Positions 15,439 to 24,700 of a stretch of 34,138 bases of DNA are shown here, one piece after another (position 1 is the first letter of the stretch; each line of letters begins with the position of its first letter). Source of the DNA: Planctomycetaceae bacterium (GTDB lineage Bacteria > Planctomycetota > Planctomycetia > Planctomycetales > Planctomycetaceae). A program made the position numbers and the translations under genes. The DNA lies in contig JAKFUF010000123.1 of the NCBI GenBank assembly GCA_021732845.1, forward strand, positions 1 through 34,138, given 5' to 3'. A model generated the notes under the pieces. That model did no database searches, was not told the DNA's origin, and saw only the letters and a program-made list of their open reading frames with translations.

Positions 15439-15622
15439 GGTGTTTCGATCTGATGACGGTGTGCTGGAACAGGCCTGGGCCAACGGAGCTGCGCATCTGT
15501 CAATGGTTTGTAACATGAATTTTCCGTAAGGGAAATCCATGTTCAATCCCCGTGCGGGATCGGATCATACCTGCCGGCCGCGAGTTTGTGCAGACGAAGG
15601 CCAGCGCATCAACGGACAGGTC

Positions 15623-16552
15623 TCATCCCTTGATCGGGTCGGAGCCGAGCAGCCACACGAGCAGCCCCTTCGCGATGTGCATCCTGTTTTCGGCCTGCTC
15701 GAAGACGATGCTCTGCGCGCCATCCATCACGTCATCGGTGACCTCCATGCCGCGCTTGGCGGGAAGGCAATGCATGAACCGGGCGGAGCGCGGCGCGGCG
15801 GCCATGAGCTTCGCGCTGACCTGGTAGGGAGCGAACACCGCCTTCCGCTTTTCGTGTTCGTTCTCCTGTCCCATGCTGGTCCAAACATCAACATACACCA
15901 CGTCCGACCGCGCGACCGCGGCCGCCGGGTCGGGGGTCAGGGTGATGTCCGCCGTGGGGACGCGCTGCTTCAGCATCGACAGAAACTGGGGGGTCAGTTC
16001 ATAACCCAGCGGCGAAGCGATGATGAAGGGCATTTTCATCAGTGCGGCCCCGACCGCCAGCGACCGCGCGACGTTGTTGCCGTCCCCGATGTAGGTGAGC
16101 CGCTTGCCCGCCAGGGAACCAAACGTCTCCTGAATGGTGAACAGGTCGGCCAGGGCCTGGCAGGGATGCGCCCCGTCCGACAGGCCGTTGATGACCGGAC
16201 AGCCTGAGTAGCGCATGAAGTCCTCGACCAGTTGATGCGAAAATGTGCGCATCGCGATCCAGTCGGAGTACCCAGCCAGAACGCGGGCCACATCCGCGAG
16301 TGACTCGCGCCCGTTGAGCCCGGCTTCGGTACAGCTCATGAACACGCTGTTGCCACCGAGATGGGTAATCGCCGCCTCGAAGCTGATACGGGTCCGCAGC
16401 GACGGTTTCTCAAACAGCAGCGTCAGAACGCGGCCCTCCAGCAGTTGTGGGCGGGCACCCTGGTTCCAGCGGGCCTTGAGATCGGCCGAGATCCGCATGA
16501 TCTCCCGAACCTCATCCTCGTTCAGACGCAACAGTGAATCAAAGTGACGCAT
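15623..16552 (-). CDS. argF: Ornithine carbamoyltransferase
   Basis: This 309-aa enzyme transfers the carbamoyl group from carbamoyl phosphate to ornithine, giving citrulline in arginine biosynthesis; it works in the cytoplasm, usually as a trimer. The carbamoyl-phosphate loop SLRTR is at 51-55, HPCQ at 129-132 and the ornithine-side HCLP at 261-264. DVWTSMGQE near 222 is also typical. I chose ATG 16552 because GGGAG lies eight bases upstream and family homology starts there, although the frame is open to 16903. No other arginine genes are in the window. An anabolic role is the default; a catabolic ArgF-type function cannot be excluded from sequence. Confidence 0.96.
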   Translation of the reverse strand: MRHFDSLLRLNEDEVREIMRISADLKARWNQGARPQLLEGRVLTLLFEKPSLRTRISFEAAITHLGGNSVFMSCTEAGLNGRESLADVARVLAGYSDWIAMRTFSHQLVEDFMRYSGCPVINGLSDGAHPCQALADLFTIQETFGSLAGKRLTYIGDGNNVARSLAVGAALMKMPFIIASPLGYELTPQFLSMLKQRVPTADITLTPDPAAAVARSDVVYVDVWTSMGQENEHEKRKAVFAPYQVSAKLMAAAPRSARFMHCLPAKRGMEVTDDVMDGAQSIVFEQAENRMHIAKGLLVWLLGSDPIKG

Positions 16553-17081
16553 GGGGACGTCTCCCGTCTGTCCAGAATCGAACCGGCCCGACGTCAGGGC
16601 TGGTTTTTTGACCATCAAACGACAAAACCGCGGTTGAGGCTGGGGATTCCATCGATTTTTCCGGTCAGGGAAAATGGAACCGCTCATGGCAACCGCGGCT
16701 GCTTGCAGCAAGTGAATACAACCGCTTCTAGCCGGTTTTCCTGGCCAATGCAAGGAGGACCGTCGAAATCGAAGCATGTTGGGTGCTTGAACTTCCACGC
16801 ATGCGGGTGGCAAACTGCGTATGGCGATTGGACTGGAAGGGACTTGGTCCCCTACACTTGGGCAATCATTGATGTGAATCGCAGCCAGGGGGCCGGGGAG
16901 CAACCCACAATCCTTGAACGATCACGGGCAGGTCGATATTATGCCATGATGCTCGATGTCTTTGTTGAAAGGTCAATGCGCATTTGGTTTTGCGCAGCGG
17001 CTTTCGTCTCTGTTGAGGTGCTTCAGAGAGGCAACTGCGCGGTGTCAGGCCGCGACCCCTCAGTTTTTCGGATCGTCCCCG
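16553..17081. other. Divergent intergenic region, no gene seen
   Basis: About 530 bases separate argF from the YrdC-LMW-PTP fusion, which are transcribed away from each other. Open frames here have no family features and look like chance. Near argF there are two short inverted repeats: ACCGCGGTTG/CAACCGCGG and a TTTTCC/GGAAAA hairpin around 16650-16680. Promoters for both genes should lie here, but I could not pick them out. Confidence 0.5.
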
Positions 17082-18230
17082 ATGGCAAATGTTGTCGATT
17101 TCGAGCGGGCCGATGATCCTCGCGATGTCATTCACGCCGCCGTGCAGGCACTCGCCGAGGGCTGGCTTGTGGGGTTTCCCACAGACACCGTCTATACCAT
17201 AGCCGCCAGCGCGCTGAGCGTCCCGGGCCTTGCCGCTCTGGAGAAGCTGCATGCCACCCACGGGGGATACCCATACCTCGCGCTCAAAGCGGCGGGTGAA
17301 GCGCTGGACTATGCACCAGAAATGTCGGAACTAGGCCGGAAGCTCTTGCGACGCTCGTGGCCAGGACCGATCATTTTGGCGTTCGACAGGCCCGGCTGCC
17401 TGGCGGACCAACTTCCGGCCGCGGCCCGCAAGCTGACCACCAGTTCAGGTGGCCTCGCCATGCGGGTGGTGCCGCATGCCATCCTGGCTTCGGCGCTCAA
17501 ATTGAGTCCAAGTCCCTTGGTTTTGCTGGGCGAAGGGGCGGCCGATTGGAAACTCGCCGCAGAGCTGGACTTGGTCGCGGGAGATCAGTTGGACCTGCTG
17601 ATCCGGCAGGATCCCTGCCGGTACGCGCAGTCGTCCAGTGTGGTGAACATCACGGGTCCGGAGTGGAACATGGTGCATGAAGGTGTCGTGACGGAACGGA
17701 CGGTCTCGCGGTTGGCCGGACAAATGTTCCTGTTTGTCTGCACGGGAAATACCTGCCGCAGTCCAATGGCCGAGGGCTTGTTCCGGAAGATGCTCGCCAA
17801 CCACATCCACTGTGGCGAGGAGGACCTGATGGACCGGGGATACCTCGTGGCTTCCGCCGGCCTGGCCGCCGCCTCTGGTGCTCCCGCCAGTCCGGAATCG
17901 CTGGAGTTGCTGGAAAAGCGCGGCATCGATCTGCGGGAGCATGCCAGTCAGCCGATTTCGCCGCGGTTGCTGCAACAGGCGGACGCGGTGTATACCATGA
18001 CGCGGCAGCACCGCGAAATGATCCTGCGCGAGTTTCCAGACTTGGCGCCGCGCGTTCACCTGCTGACGCGTGACGGCAGCGATGTCCTCGATCCGATCGG
18101 TTTTGGATTCGAGGAATATGAAAAGTGTGCAGACCAGATTGAACGCAACCTGCGGGCGATTCTGGAGGAATCGTTCAACACCGGCACCGCCACCAACGGG
18201 ACCACGAATAGGACCACCGACAACCCATGA
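17082..18230 (+). CDS. YrdC/Sua5-like domain fused to low-molecular-weight protein phosphatase
   Basis: This 382-aa fusion starts at ATG 17082. Residues ~15-205 resemble the YrdC/Sua5 (YwlC) fold that makes threonylcarbamoyl-AMP for tRNA t6A. Evidence is GFPTDTVYTIAASAL (31-45), RRSWPGPIILAFD (90-102), GLAMRVVPHA and SSVVNITG (184-191). The usual K-x-R motif after PTDT is absent, replaced by LHATHGGYPYLALK (56-69), so this domain may be inactive or altered. Residues ~215-365 are an LMW-PTP: P-loop C220-TGNTC-R226-S and general-acid D337 in DPIGFG. LMW-PTPs remove phosphate from tyrosine or, in YwlE, from arginine. Its last bases overlap the start of rpiB (ATGA). This mirrors the Bacillus order ywlC-ywlE-ywlF, with the first two genes fused. 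Confidence 0.85.
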   Translation: MANVVDFERADDPRDVIHAAVQALAEGWLVGFPTDTVYTIAASALSVPGLAALEKLHATHGGYPYLALKAAGEALDYAPEMSELGRKLLRRSWPGPIILAFDRPGCLADQLPAAARKLTTSSGGLAMRVVPHAILASALKLSPSPLVLLGEGAADWKLAAELDLVAGDQLDLLIRQDPCRYAQSSSVVNITGPEWNMVHEGVVTERTVSRLAGQMFLFVCTGNTCRSPMAEGLFRKMLANHIHCGEEDLMDRGYLVASAGLAAASGAPASPESLELLEKRGIDLREHASQPISPRLLQQADAVYTMTRQHREMILREFPDLAPRVHLLTRDGSDVLDPIGFGFEEYEKCADQIERNLRAILEESFNTGTATNGTTNRTTDNP

Positions 18231-18685
18231 AAGTCGCGATCGCCAGCGATCACCGGGGGTTTGCCCTGAAGGGCAAAATCATCACGACCCTGTCCCAGTT
18301 GGGGCACGAGTCGCTCGATCTCGGCACGGATTCGTCCGACAGCGTGGACTACCCAGACTTTGCGTCGAAGGTGGCCGTGGTCATTTCGCAGTCCCGGGCG
18401 GACCGCGGAATTCTCATCTGCGGAACCGGGATCGGCATGTGCATCGTCGCCAACAAATATCCCCATGTCCGCGCCGCCTGCTGCCATGACGACCTGACCG
18501 CCGAAATGAGCCGCCGCCACAACGACACCAACGTCCTGTGCCTTTCGTCCGATCTGCTCGGCGACCGCCTGGTGACCCGCATGGTCGAAATCTGGCTCGC
18601 GACGGAGTTCGAAGCGGGGCGCCACTCCAGGCGCATCGACAAGATTGAGAAAATTGAAGAGGAGCGGTTGAAGACGCTCGAATAG
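18227..18685 (+). CDS. rpiB: Ribose-5-phosphate isomerase B
   Basis: This 152-aa RpiB/LacAB-family enzyme interconverts ribose 5-phosphate and ribulose 5-phosphate in the pentose phosphate pathway. SDHRGFALK (7-15, with D8 and H9) binds phosphate and substrate. C65 in CGTGIGMCIVANK is the expected catalytic base, and H98 lies in RRHNDTNVLCL. The length is standard. Its ATG overlaps the TGA of the upstream fusion gene, so the two are translationally coupled. Some RpiB homologues act on allose 6-phosphate or galactose 6-phosphate, but the neighbourhood (ywlF-like position) favours the general enzyme. Confidence 0.94.
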   Translation: MKVAIASDHRGFALKGKIITTLSQLGHESLDLGTDSSDSVDYPDFASKVAVVISQSRADRGILICGTGIGMCIVANKYPHVRAACCHDDLTAEMSRRHNDTNVLCLSSDLLGDRLVTRMVEIWLATEFEAGRHSRRIDKIEKIEEERLKTLE

Positions 18686-18759
18686 GGCATGCCAATCCTC
18701 GGCTTTCCTGGCGCAAGGTCGCCGCGCTGCAACATCACCTCCAACCTCCAGAGACACTG

Positions 18760-19146
18760 ATGGATCTGAAAAGTTTGAAGTATGCCCGGACGCACGAATG
18801 GATCCTGGTCGAAGGTGACTCGGCGACCGTGGGGATTTCCGATTTCGCCGTCAAATCGCTGACCGACCTGGTCTTTGTGCAGCTTCCCGCCGCGGGCCGC
18901 AAGCTGAAGGCGAAAGAGACGTTTGGCGTGGTCGAAAGCGTCAAGGCCGCCAGTGATCTGTACAGCCCGGTCGCTGGAGATGTGGTCGCCTCCAATGCCA
19001 AACTCGAAGGCGACCTCGGCCTGCTATCGGACGATCCGTACGAAAAAGGCTGGATGATCAAGCTCAAGATCACCGATCCGGCTGCGCTCGCGAACCTGAT
19101 GGATCACGTGGCGTATGAGGCGTTCTGCGCGTCAGAGGCACACTGA
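18760..19146 (+). CDS. gcvH: Glycine cleavage system H protein
   Basis: This 128-aa lipoyl carrier shuttles the aminomethyl group between the P and T proteins of the glycine cleavage complex in the cytoplasm. K62 in VVESVKAASDLYSPV is the lipoylation site, and THEWI at 11-15 and PYEKGWMIKLK are standard landmarks. The ATG is 74 bases after rpiB on the same strand, so it is possibly co-transcribed. No gcvT or gcvP gene is visible here. The H protein may also donate lipoyl groups to other complexes. A DUF1501 gene follows after 17 bases. Confidence 0.95.
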   Translation: MDLKSLKYARTHEWILVEGDSATVGISDFAVKSLTDLVFVQLPAAGRKLKAKETFGVVESVKAASDLYSPVAGDVVASNAKLEGDLGLLSDDPYEKGWMIKLKITDPAALANLMDHVAYEAFCASEAH

Positions 19147-19163
19147 AGCCGCTGGAGTTCACC

Positions 19164-20756
19164 ATGGCGCTGGTAAGTTTTTCTCGCTGCGGAACCCCTG
19201 GCGCGGATGGGCGGCTTGCGCCGCCTTCCTCATCCGCTGTCGGGGTTCCTCGCTCACAGGTAAGTTTTGCTCGCTGCGGAACCCCTGGCGCGGATGGGCG
19301 GCTTGCGCCGCCTTCCTCATCCGCTGTCGGGGTTCCTCGCTCACAGACACGCCGCGATTTCTTGTGGAACACTGCCGGTGGCCTGGGTGGACTGGCGCTC
19401 GCGCAGATGCTGGGCCGGGGCGAATTGCTGGCGGATGCTCCGCGGCCGATGCCGGAGTTCAATGGCGGTCTGCATCACAAGGCGAAAGTTCGCCGGGTGA
19501 TTCAACTGTTCATGAACGGCGGCGCAAGCCAGATGGACACGTTCGACTACAAGCCCGAGTTGCAGAAGCGGCATGGCGAAAAGGTGGACTTCGGGCTGGA
19601 GGCGGCAGCCACGAGCGTTCCCGGTTCCCTGATGAAGAGCCCCTTCGAGTGGAAGCAGCATGGCGAGTGCGGCCGCTGGGTCAGCAGCGTCTTTCCGCAT
19701 GTGGCCACCTGCGTCGATGACATCGCTTTCTTAATGGCCATGGGCTCGAAAACGAACGTCCACGGCCCCGGCAGCTACATGCAGAACACTGGCTTTACGC
19801 TGCCCGGCTTTCCCTGCATGGGGGCGTGGATCTCGTATGCTCTGGGCAATCTGACTGACAACCTGCCGACATTCGTTGTGCTGCCCGATTCCCGTGGCTT
19901 GCCGTACAACGCCGCCGGCAATTTCTCGGCCGGTTTTTTGCCGATCACGCATCAGGGCACGATCATCAAGCCGACGGCCCCCACGCCGATCTCGGATCTG
20001 TTCCCGCCCGCTTCGGCCAAATTCATCACTCCGGAAAGCGAGTCCGAAGGGCTGAAACTGCTGGAGGATCTCAACCGCGACCACCTGCAGGACCGGCCCG
20101 GAGATACGCGCCTGGAGGCCCGCATTTCGTCGTATGAGCTGGCCGCCAAAATGCAGCTCGCCGCGCCGGAAGTTCTCGATCTTTCGCAGGAGTCAGAAGC
20201 CACGCATACGGCGTACGGTACTGCCGACAAGATCACCGGCGACTTCGGCCGAAATTGCCTGACCGCACGGCGGATGGCGGAGCGCGGCGTGCGGTTCATC
20301 CAGGTCTGGAGCGGGATGAGCGGTGCCGCCAACAACTGGGACAACCATTCGAACATCCCCACCGAACTTCCATTCATCGCCAGCCGTGTCGACCAGCCGA
20401 TCGCCGCGCTGCTCAAGGATTTGAAGGCTCGCGGGATGTTTGAAGACACCTTGGTCGTCTGGACGACCGAGTTCGGCCGGATGCCGTTCACGCAGGGCAC
20501 CGTGGGCCGCGACCACAATGGTGGCACCTTCGTCACGTGGCTCGCGGGCGCAGGAATCGAGCCGGGTATCACCTACGGTGAGAGCGACGAATTTGGCTAC
20601 AAAACCGCGCTCGACAAGACGATGTGCTACGACCTGCACGCCACGATCCTGCACCTGATGGGAATCAACCACGAACGCCTCAGCGTCCGCCATAACGGCA
20701 TCGACCGCCGTTTGACGGATGTGCATGGACATGTGATTGAAGGGATTTTGGCATAG
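19164..20756 (+). CDS. DUF1501 protein with repeat-derived N-terminal extension
   Basis: This is a 530-aa DUF1501 protein read from ATG 19164, which has GGAG at 19154-19157. Residues 4-61 are encoded by two tandem copies of an 87-bp palindromic repeat (29 aa each: VSF[S/A]RCGTPGADG...). The twin-arginine motif TRRDFLWNTAGGLGGLALAQ follows, with R63-R64. Family landmarks come next: LFMNGGASQMDTFDYKP, PCMGAWISYALGNLTDNLP, ARRMAERGVRFIQVWSG, and TTEFGRMPFTQGTVGRDHNGG. There is no alternative ATG between the repeats and the RR motif, so the 61-residue extension is probably translated unless a GTG is used. Unlike the other DUF1501 genes here, no cytochrome gene is adjacent; gcvH lies 17 bases upstream. 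Confidence 0.9.
   Translation: MALVSFSRCGTPGADGRLAPPSSSAVGVPRSQVSFARCGTPGADGRLAPPSSSAVGVPRSQTRRDFLWNTAGGLGGLALAQMLGRGELLADAPRPMPEFNGGLHHKAKVRRVIQLFMNGGASQMDTFDYKPELQKRHGEKVDFGLEAAATSVPGSLMKSPFEWKQHGECGRWVSSVFPHVATCVDDIAFLMAMGSKTNVHGPGSYMQNTGFTLPGFPCMGAWISYALGNLTDNLPTFVVLPDSRGLPYNAAGNFSAGFLPITHQGTIIKPTAPTPISDLFPPASAKFITPESESEGLKLLEDLNRDHLQDRPGDTRLEARISSYELAAKMQLAAPEVLDLSQESEATHTAYGTADKITGDFGRNCLTARRMAERGVRFIQVWSGMSGAANNWDNHSNIPTELPFIASRVDQPIAALLKDLKARGMFEDTLVVWTTEFGRMPFTQGTVGRDHNGGTFVTWLAGAGIEPGITYGESDEFGYKTALDKTMCYDLHATILHLMGINHERLSVRHNGIDRRLTDVHGHVIEGILA
19173..19346. repeat. Tandem duplication of an 87-bp in-frame palindromic repeat
   Basis: Copies 19173-19259 and 19260-19346 differ at a single base (86/87 identical). 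Each contains three nested inverted pairs, in first-copy coordinates: GGAACCCC 19191-19198 with GGGGTTCC 19242-19249, GCGGATG 19203-19209 with CATCCGC 19231-19237, and GGCGGC 19210-19215 with GCCGCC 19220-19225 around a TTGC loop. The unit length is divisible by three and leaves the frame open. It resembles REP-like or Rickettsia-palindromic-element-like units that can sit inside coding sequence. Confidence 0.95.
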
Positions 20757-20803
20757 GCTGTCGGGTTGAAATATTTCTCGACATTCCTCCTCTCTGATAT
20801 GCG

Positions 20804-21292
20804 ATGGAAACAGTATACATCGAGACATCGATCGTGAGTTATCTGAGGGTTCGGCAGGCATCACACGTCGTCGCGGCAGCCCGTCAGATTCTCACGAAGC
20901 ATTGGTGGAGCGGGGAGCGCGCAAGGTATCAACTTGTGACATCTCAATATGTCATTGATGAAGCCTCAAAGGGAGATCCGGCGCTCGCCCGGGAACGGCT
21001 GTCGCATCTTGGACAATTGCCGTTGCTGGCAGCCAATGCTGAGATCCTCTCCCTCGCGCAGTCCTTGATGTCATCTGCCGCCCTTCCTCCGAACGCACAA
21101 GTTGATGCGCTCCATATTGCGGTTGCCGCATGGCATGGCGTAGACTTCATGTTGACATGGAACTGTACGCATCTCGCGAATGCGAGGACCATCCCACTCA
21201 TTCAGCAGGTCTTGCGCGATGGTAATGTGTCCATTCCGATCATCTGTACTCCAGAGAATCTGATGCGCGATGACATCCAACTCGAAGACTGA
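20804..21292 (+). CDS. PIN-domain protein, VapC-type toxin candidate
   Basis: This 162-aa PIN-domain protein is a predicted metal-dependent RNase. The N-terminus METVYIETSIVSYL is typical of the PIN subfamily in which the first acidic residue is in an ETS motif (E7). Other acidic positions are E53 (VIDEASKGD), D101 (VDALHIAVA) and D114, followed by LTWNCTHLANA. The start has no clear Shine-Dalgarno sequence. The downstream small ORF overlaps by 23 bases, a typical toxin-antitoxin arrangement although here the toxin is first. The target RNA is unknown. Confidence 0.85.
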   Translation: METVYIETSIVSYLRVRQASHVVAAARQILTKHWWSGERARYQLVTSQYVIDEASKGDPALARERLSHLGQLPLLAANAEILSLAQSLMSSAALPPNAQVDALHIAVAAWHGVDFMLTWNCTHLANARTIPLIQQVLRDGNVSIPIICTPENLMRDDIQLED

Positions 21293-21479
21293 GGATCTGA
21301 ACGACATCATTGGTTCGATCCACACATGGCGGCGCGAAATTTCAGACAAATTTGGGGGAGATCTCGCGGCGATTGTCAGCGACGCGAATCGACGATCCGA
21401 GACCTCCGGACGCCATGTCGTGAGTCTTCGGGAGTTGATGAAACGAGTTTCATCAGATGTCGGCACGAAGCTGGACTGA
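21270..21479 (+). CDS. Small partner of the PIN protein, candidate antitoxin
   Basis: This is a 69-aa protein with the pattern DIIGSIHTWRREISDKFGGDLAAIVSDANRRSETSGRHVVSL. It matches, as I recall, the small ORFs that regularly accompany this PIN subfamily (D.I..VR..RE....F..DL.AI..D...R...SGR.VV). The start lies within the last codons of the PIN gene, so translation is coupled. It would be the antitoxin if the pair is a type II system, but no DNA-binding motif is visible and neutralisation is not shown. Confidence 0.65.
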   Translation: MTSNSKTEDLNDIIGSIHTWRREISDKFGGDLAAIVSDANRRSETSGRHVVSLRELMKRVSSDVGTKLD

Positions 21480-21720
21480 TGCGGGGTTTGATTTATCCCG
21501 CTCCGGGACGCTTTCCATAACTTCCATCGGAGCCCGGGTCACGGCAGAATCCCTTGCTCCGCTGTTTCGGAGTTTTCACGGCACGACCGCCCATCCCGCT
21601 GAAATTCTGCATTGCAGCGTCGCCTAAAATGGAATTGCAACCGCCTTCTTGCGTTTGCAAATTCACGGGTGGACAATGGACTTGTCAGTGAAATGCGGCT
21701 GGACACGCGGAGGCAGGCAG

Positions 21721-24700
21721 ATGGAGTTCAAGGCTCAGCCCGAAATGTCGTGGCTTGAAAGTCAGCGGCGGTTCTTCCCGGGCGTCGTCGCGATCGTCTG
21801 CCTGTTCGTGGCCTTCAGTTTTGCCCGCGCGGACGAAGAGCCCGGTCCTGCCGAGAAAGCCAAAGCGCCCACCGCTGAACAGGAAAAGGCGGCAGAAACA
21901 GAGAAGCCCGCGGCCGACAAGGGAAAGCCAGCGCCGGACCCGGAGAAGAAGGAAGAAAAGGCAGACGAAAAAAAGGACGCCAAAGACACCGAAAAGCCCG
22001 CTGAAAAAGCGGATGAGAAGAAGGCTGTTCCCGCCAAGCCGGACAAACCCAAAAAGAACACGTGGATCGACACGCTGAAAAAGGCCTTCGCCCCGGACGG
22101 TCCGCAGGAGCCACGGGACGACGACGATCCGAAGAATGCCAAGAAAGACAAGAAGGAACGGCACCCCACCGATGGCCGCGCGCCCTACGATCCCAAAAAG
22201 GGGATGTTGATGCGGCGTGCCGCCGCGGCGGTGAAGTCCGGTCAGTGGCCCGTCGCGCTGGATCTGCTCCAGCGGATTTCTGAAAGCCCAGAAGATGCAC
22301 TGCATCGCCGCGACGATGGCACATGGGTTTCGCTGCGGACGGAAGTCGAACGGTTGCGGTCACTGGCTCCTCCCAATGTCCTCCGCGACTATCGGCTGCA
22401 GTTTGGACCGGTGGCTCAGCAGGCGCTCAACAATGCCCGCGCCTCAGGCAAAACCGAAGATCTGGGCCGCGTGATCGCCCAGTACTTTCAGACCGATGCC
22501 GGACTGGAGGCGGCCGACCAGCTTGCAACGCTTCAGCTCGACCGTGGAGAATTTATTCCGGCCGCGCGGCTCATTGCCCGGTTGTGGGAACTTAAGCCAC
22601 CGCTGACCCAACCCGCCCTGTGGCGGCTGCGGGCCGCCTTCGCCTTGCGACAGGCCGGTGAAGTCGCGCTGAGTGACGAAATTCTGAAGAGCCTCGGCGT
22701 GCCGATGGGAGACGCGGTGAATCTGGCCGGAACCGAGGTCCACGTCACTGAGTGGCTCCACGCGCTGCCCAAACGCGTTCTGACCGCTCCCGCTCTTGCG
22801 GACTGGCTGGCGTTTTTTGGCAATGCCCAGCGGCATGCCGCCACAAGCGGCGGCGAACCGCTTTTGCTGCCGCGGTGGTCCACCAATTTGGCCGAAAAGC
22901 AGACGGCCCAGCAGCAGTTGAACAACCTCTACGACGACCTCGTCGACATGGGGATCGTCCCGCTCCCGCAACTGTCACCCATCATGGTGAACGGCAAGAT
23001 CGCCTTCCGCACCCTGCACGGGGTGCAAGTGGTCGATGCCCTGTCTGGGCGGTTGCTGTGGCACACCGACGACGACCTGCGGTTGGAGCAGATGGTCTCC
23101 GGGCAGGGGATCGGCACTTCCTACGACCCGTTCGGCAACTTCCGCTTCGGCGGGAGGGTGTTCATGAACGGAGTGGCGAATTTTTCCAACAGCAGCGGAG
23201 AATTCAGCGCCCTTTGTAATCTGCTGTATCGCAACGCCAATTTCGGGCTGATCAGCAGCGATGGCCAGCGGCTGTTTGTCCTCGAAGACCCAATGATCCT
23301 CTCGCCCCGCTCGCCGGGACAGATGTGGTGGGGCGAGACTCCCGATGGCTCTGATGCCAACAAACTGATTGCGTATGACCTGCAGACAGGGCGGCCGTTG
23401 TGGGAGATTGGCGGAGAAACGTATGGCGAGGCCTTTGAACCACCGCTGGCGGGACACTTCTTCTTCGGCCCGCCGATTGCCGATGGCGGCGATCTGTTGC
23501 TGGCGTCGGAGTTCGACAATGAAGTCCGGCTGGTTGTGCTGGATCCCGCCACGGGTAAGCCACGCTGGACGCAGCTCATTGGCCTTTCCGAGGCGGGGAT
23601 CGATCAGGATATTGGCCGCCGGTGGTGGACCGCCCAGGCGGCGTGCGCCAATGGCGTGGTGGTGATCCCCACGACGACCGGCTGGCTGATGGCGGTTGAC
23701 CGGGCCTCGCACAGCCTGCTGTGGGGGTACCGGCTGACTCCGCAGGAACGGCAGCCCGCAGAGGCGAACGGCGATGGCCGCAACTTCGTCCAGCAAACCG
23801 GCCTCTCGACCCGCTGGGCACCGGCACCGCCGGTGATTGTGGGCGACCGGGTCCTGGTCGCCGCCGCCGAGAGCGAGGAATTGCTCTGCATCAACCTTTA
23901 TGACGGCAAGCAGGTCTGGAAGCAGCCTCGCAACACGCTGCGGACGCTGGTGGGGGTGACAGGTGACAAGGTGCTGGTAAGCGGGCCGCATGTGCTGACC
24001 GCCTTCAATCTGGCCGATGGCAAGGCGGCTTGGAGCGTGGATGTTAAGGGGACGCTGACCGCCGGGCGGGGGATGATCGTTGGCGGAAAGTACTACCTGC
24101 CGCTGACCAATGGAGAACTGTGGGCCGTCAGCACCGAGAAAGGTGAAGTTGTTGGCAAGTCCTACACCACCGAGGGCACGCTGGGGAATCTGGCGATGTA
24201 CCGGGGCATGCTGCTCTCTTTGACCTCGCGCGGCCTCACAGCCTTCGAGCAACGGGAAGCGGTGCAGGCGGAAATCGAGCGTCGCAAGGCGGCCAATCCG
24301 CAGGATCCCTGGGCATTGTTAAAGGAAGCCGACATCTCGGCGCTTCAACGCGATTTCCCAGCGACCCTGCAAAAACTGCGGAGTGTCGTGAAGGCCGACC
24401 TGCCTGCTGCTGAGGTCGAACACTACCGCGCACTGCTGGTGCGGAGTTTGACGGCGGACATCCGAACCAAACTGGCGGAGCCCGATCCGGTGGCTTCCGT
24501 CGAAGAACTGCGGAAGGTGGTGCAGACCCCCGCGGAGTCGTTGCAGATGCAGCGGCTGCTGGCGGAACGCGAACTGGCCCGCAAGGCTTATCCCGCGGCA
24601 TTTGCCGCCTACCTCGCCCTGGCCCGGGACCTGCCCGTTGGTCTGATGCCCAGAACCGGTTTGGAAGATTCGCCGGATCAGGTTCGTTCCGACCTATGGA

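Noticed and set aside
19173-19346. Each 87-bp unit begins GTAAGT and ends CAG, resembling the borders of a eukaryotic spliceosomal intron.
   Set aside because: Bacteria have no spliceosome, the unit is palindromic and free of stop codons in frame, and the resemblance is easily a chance effect. A palindromic repeat explains it better.
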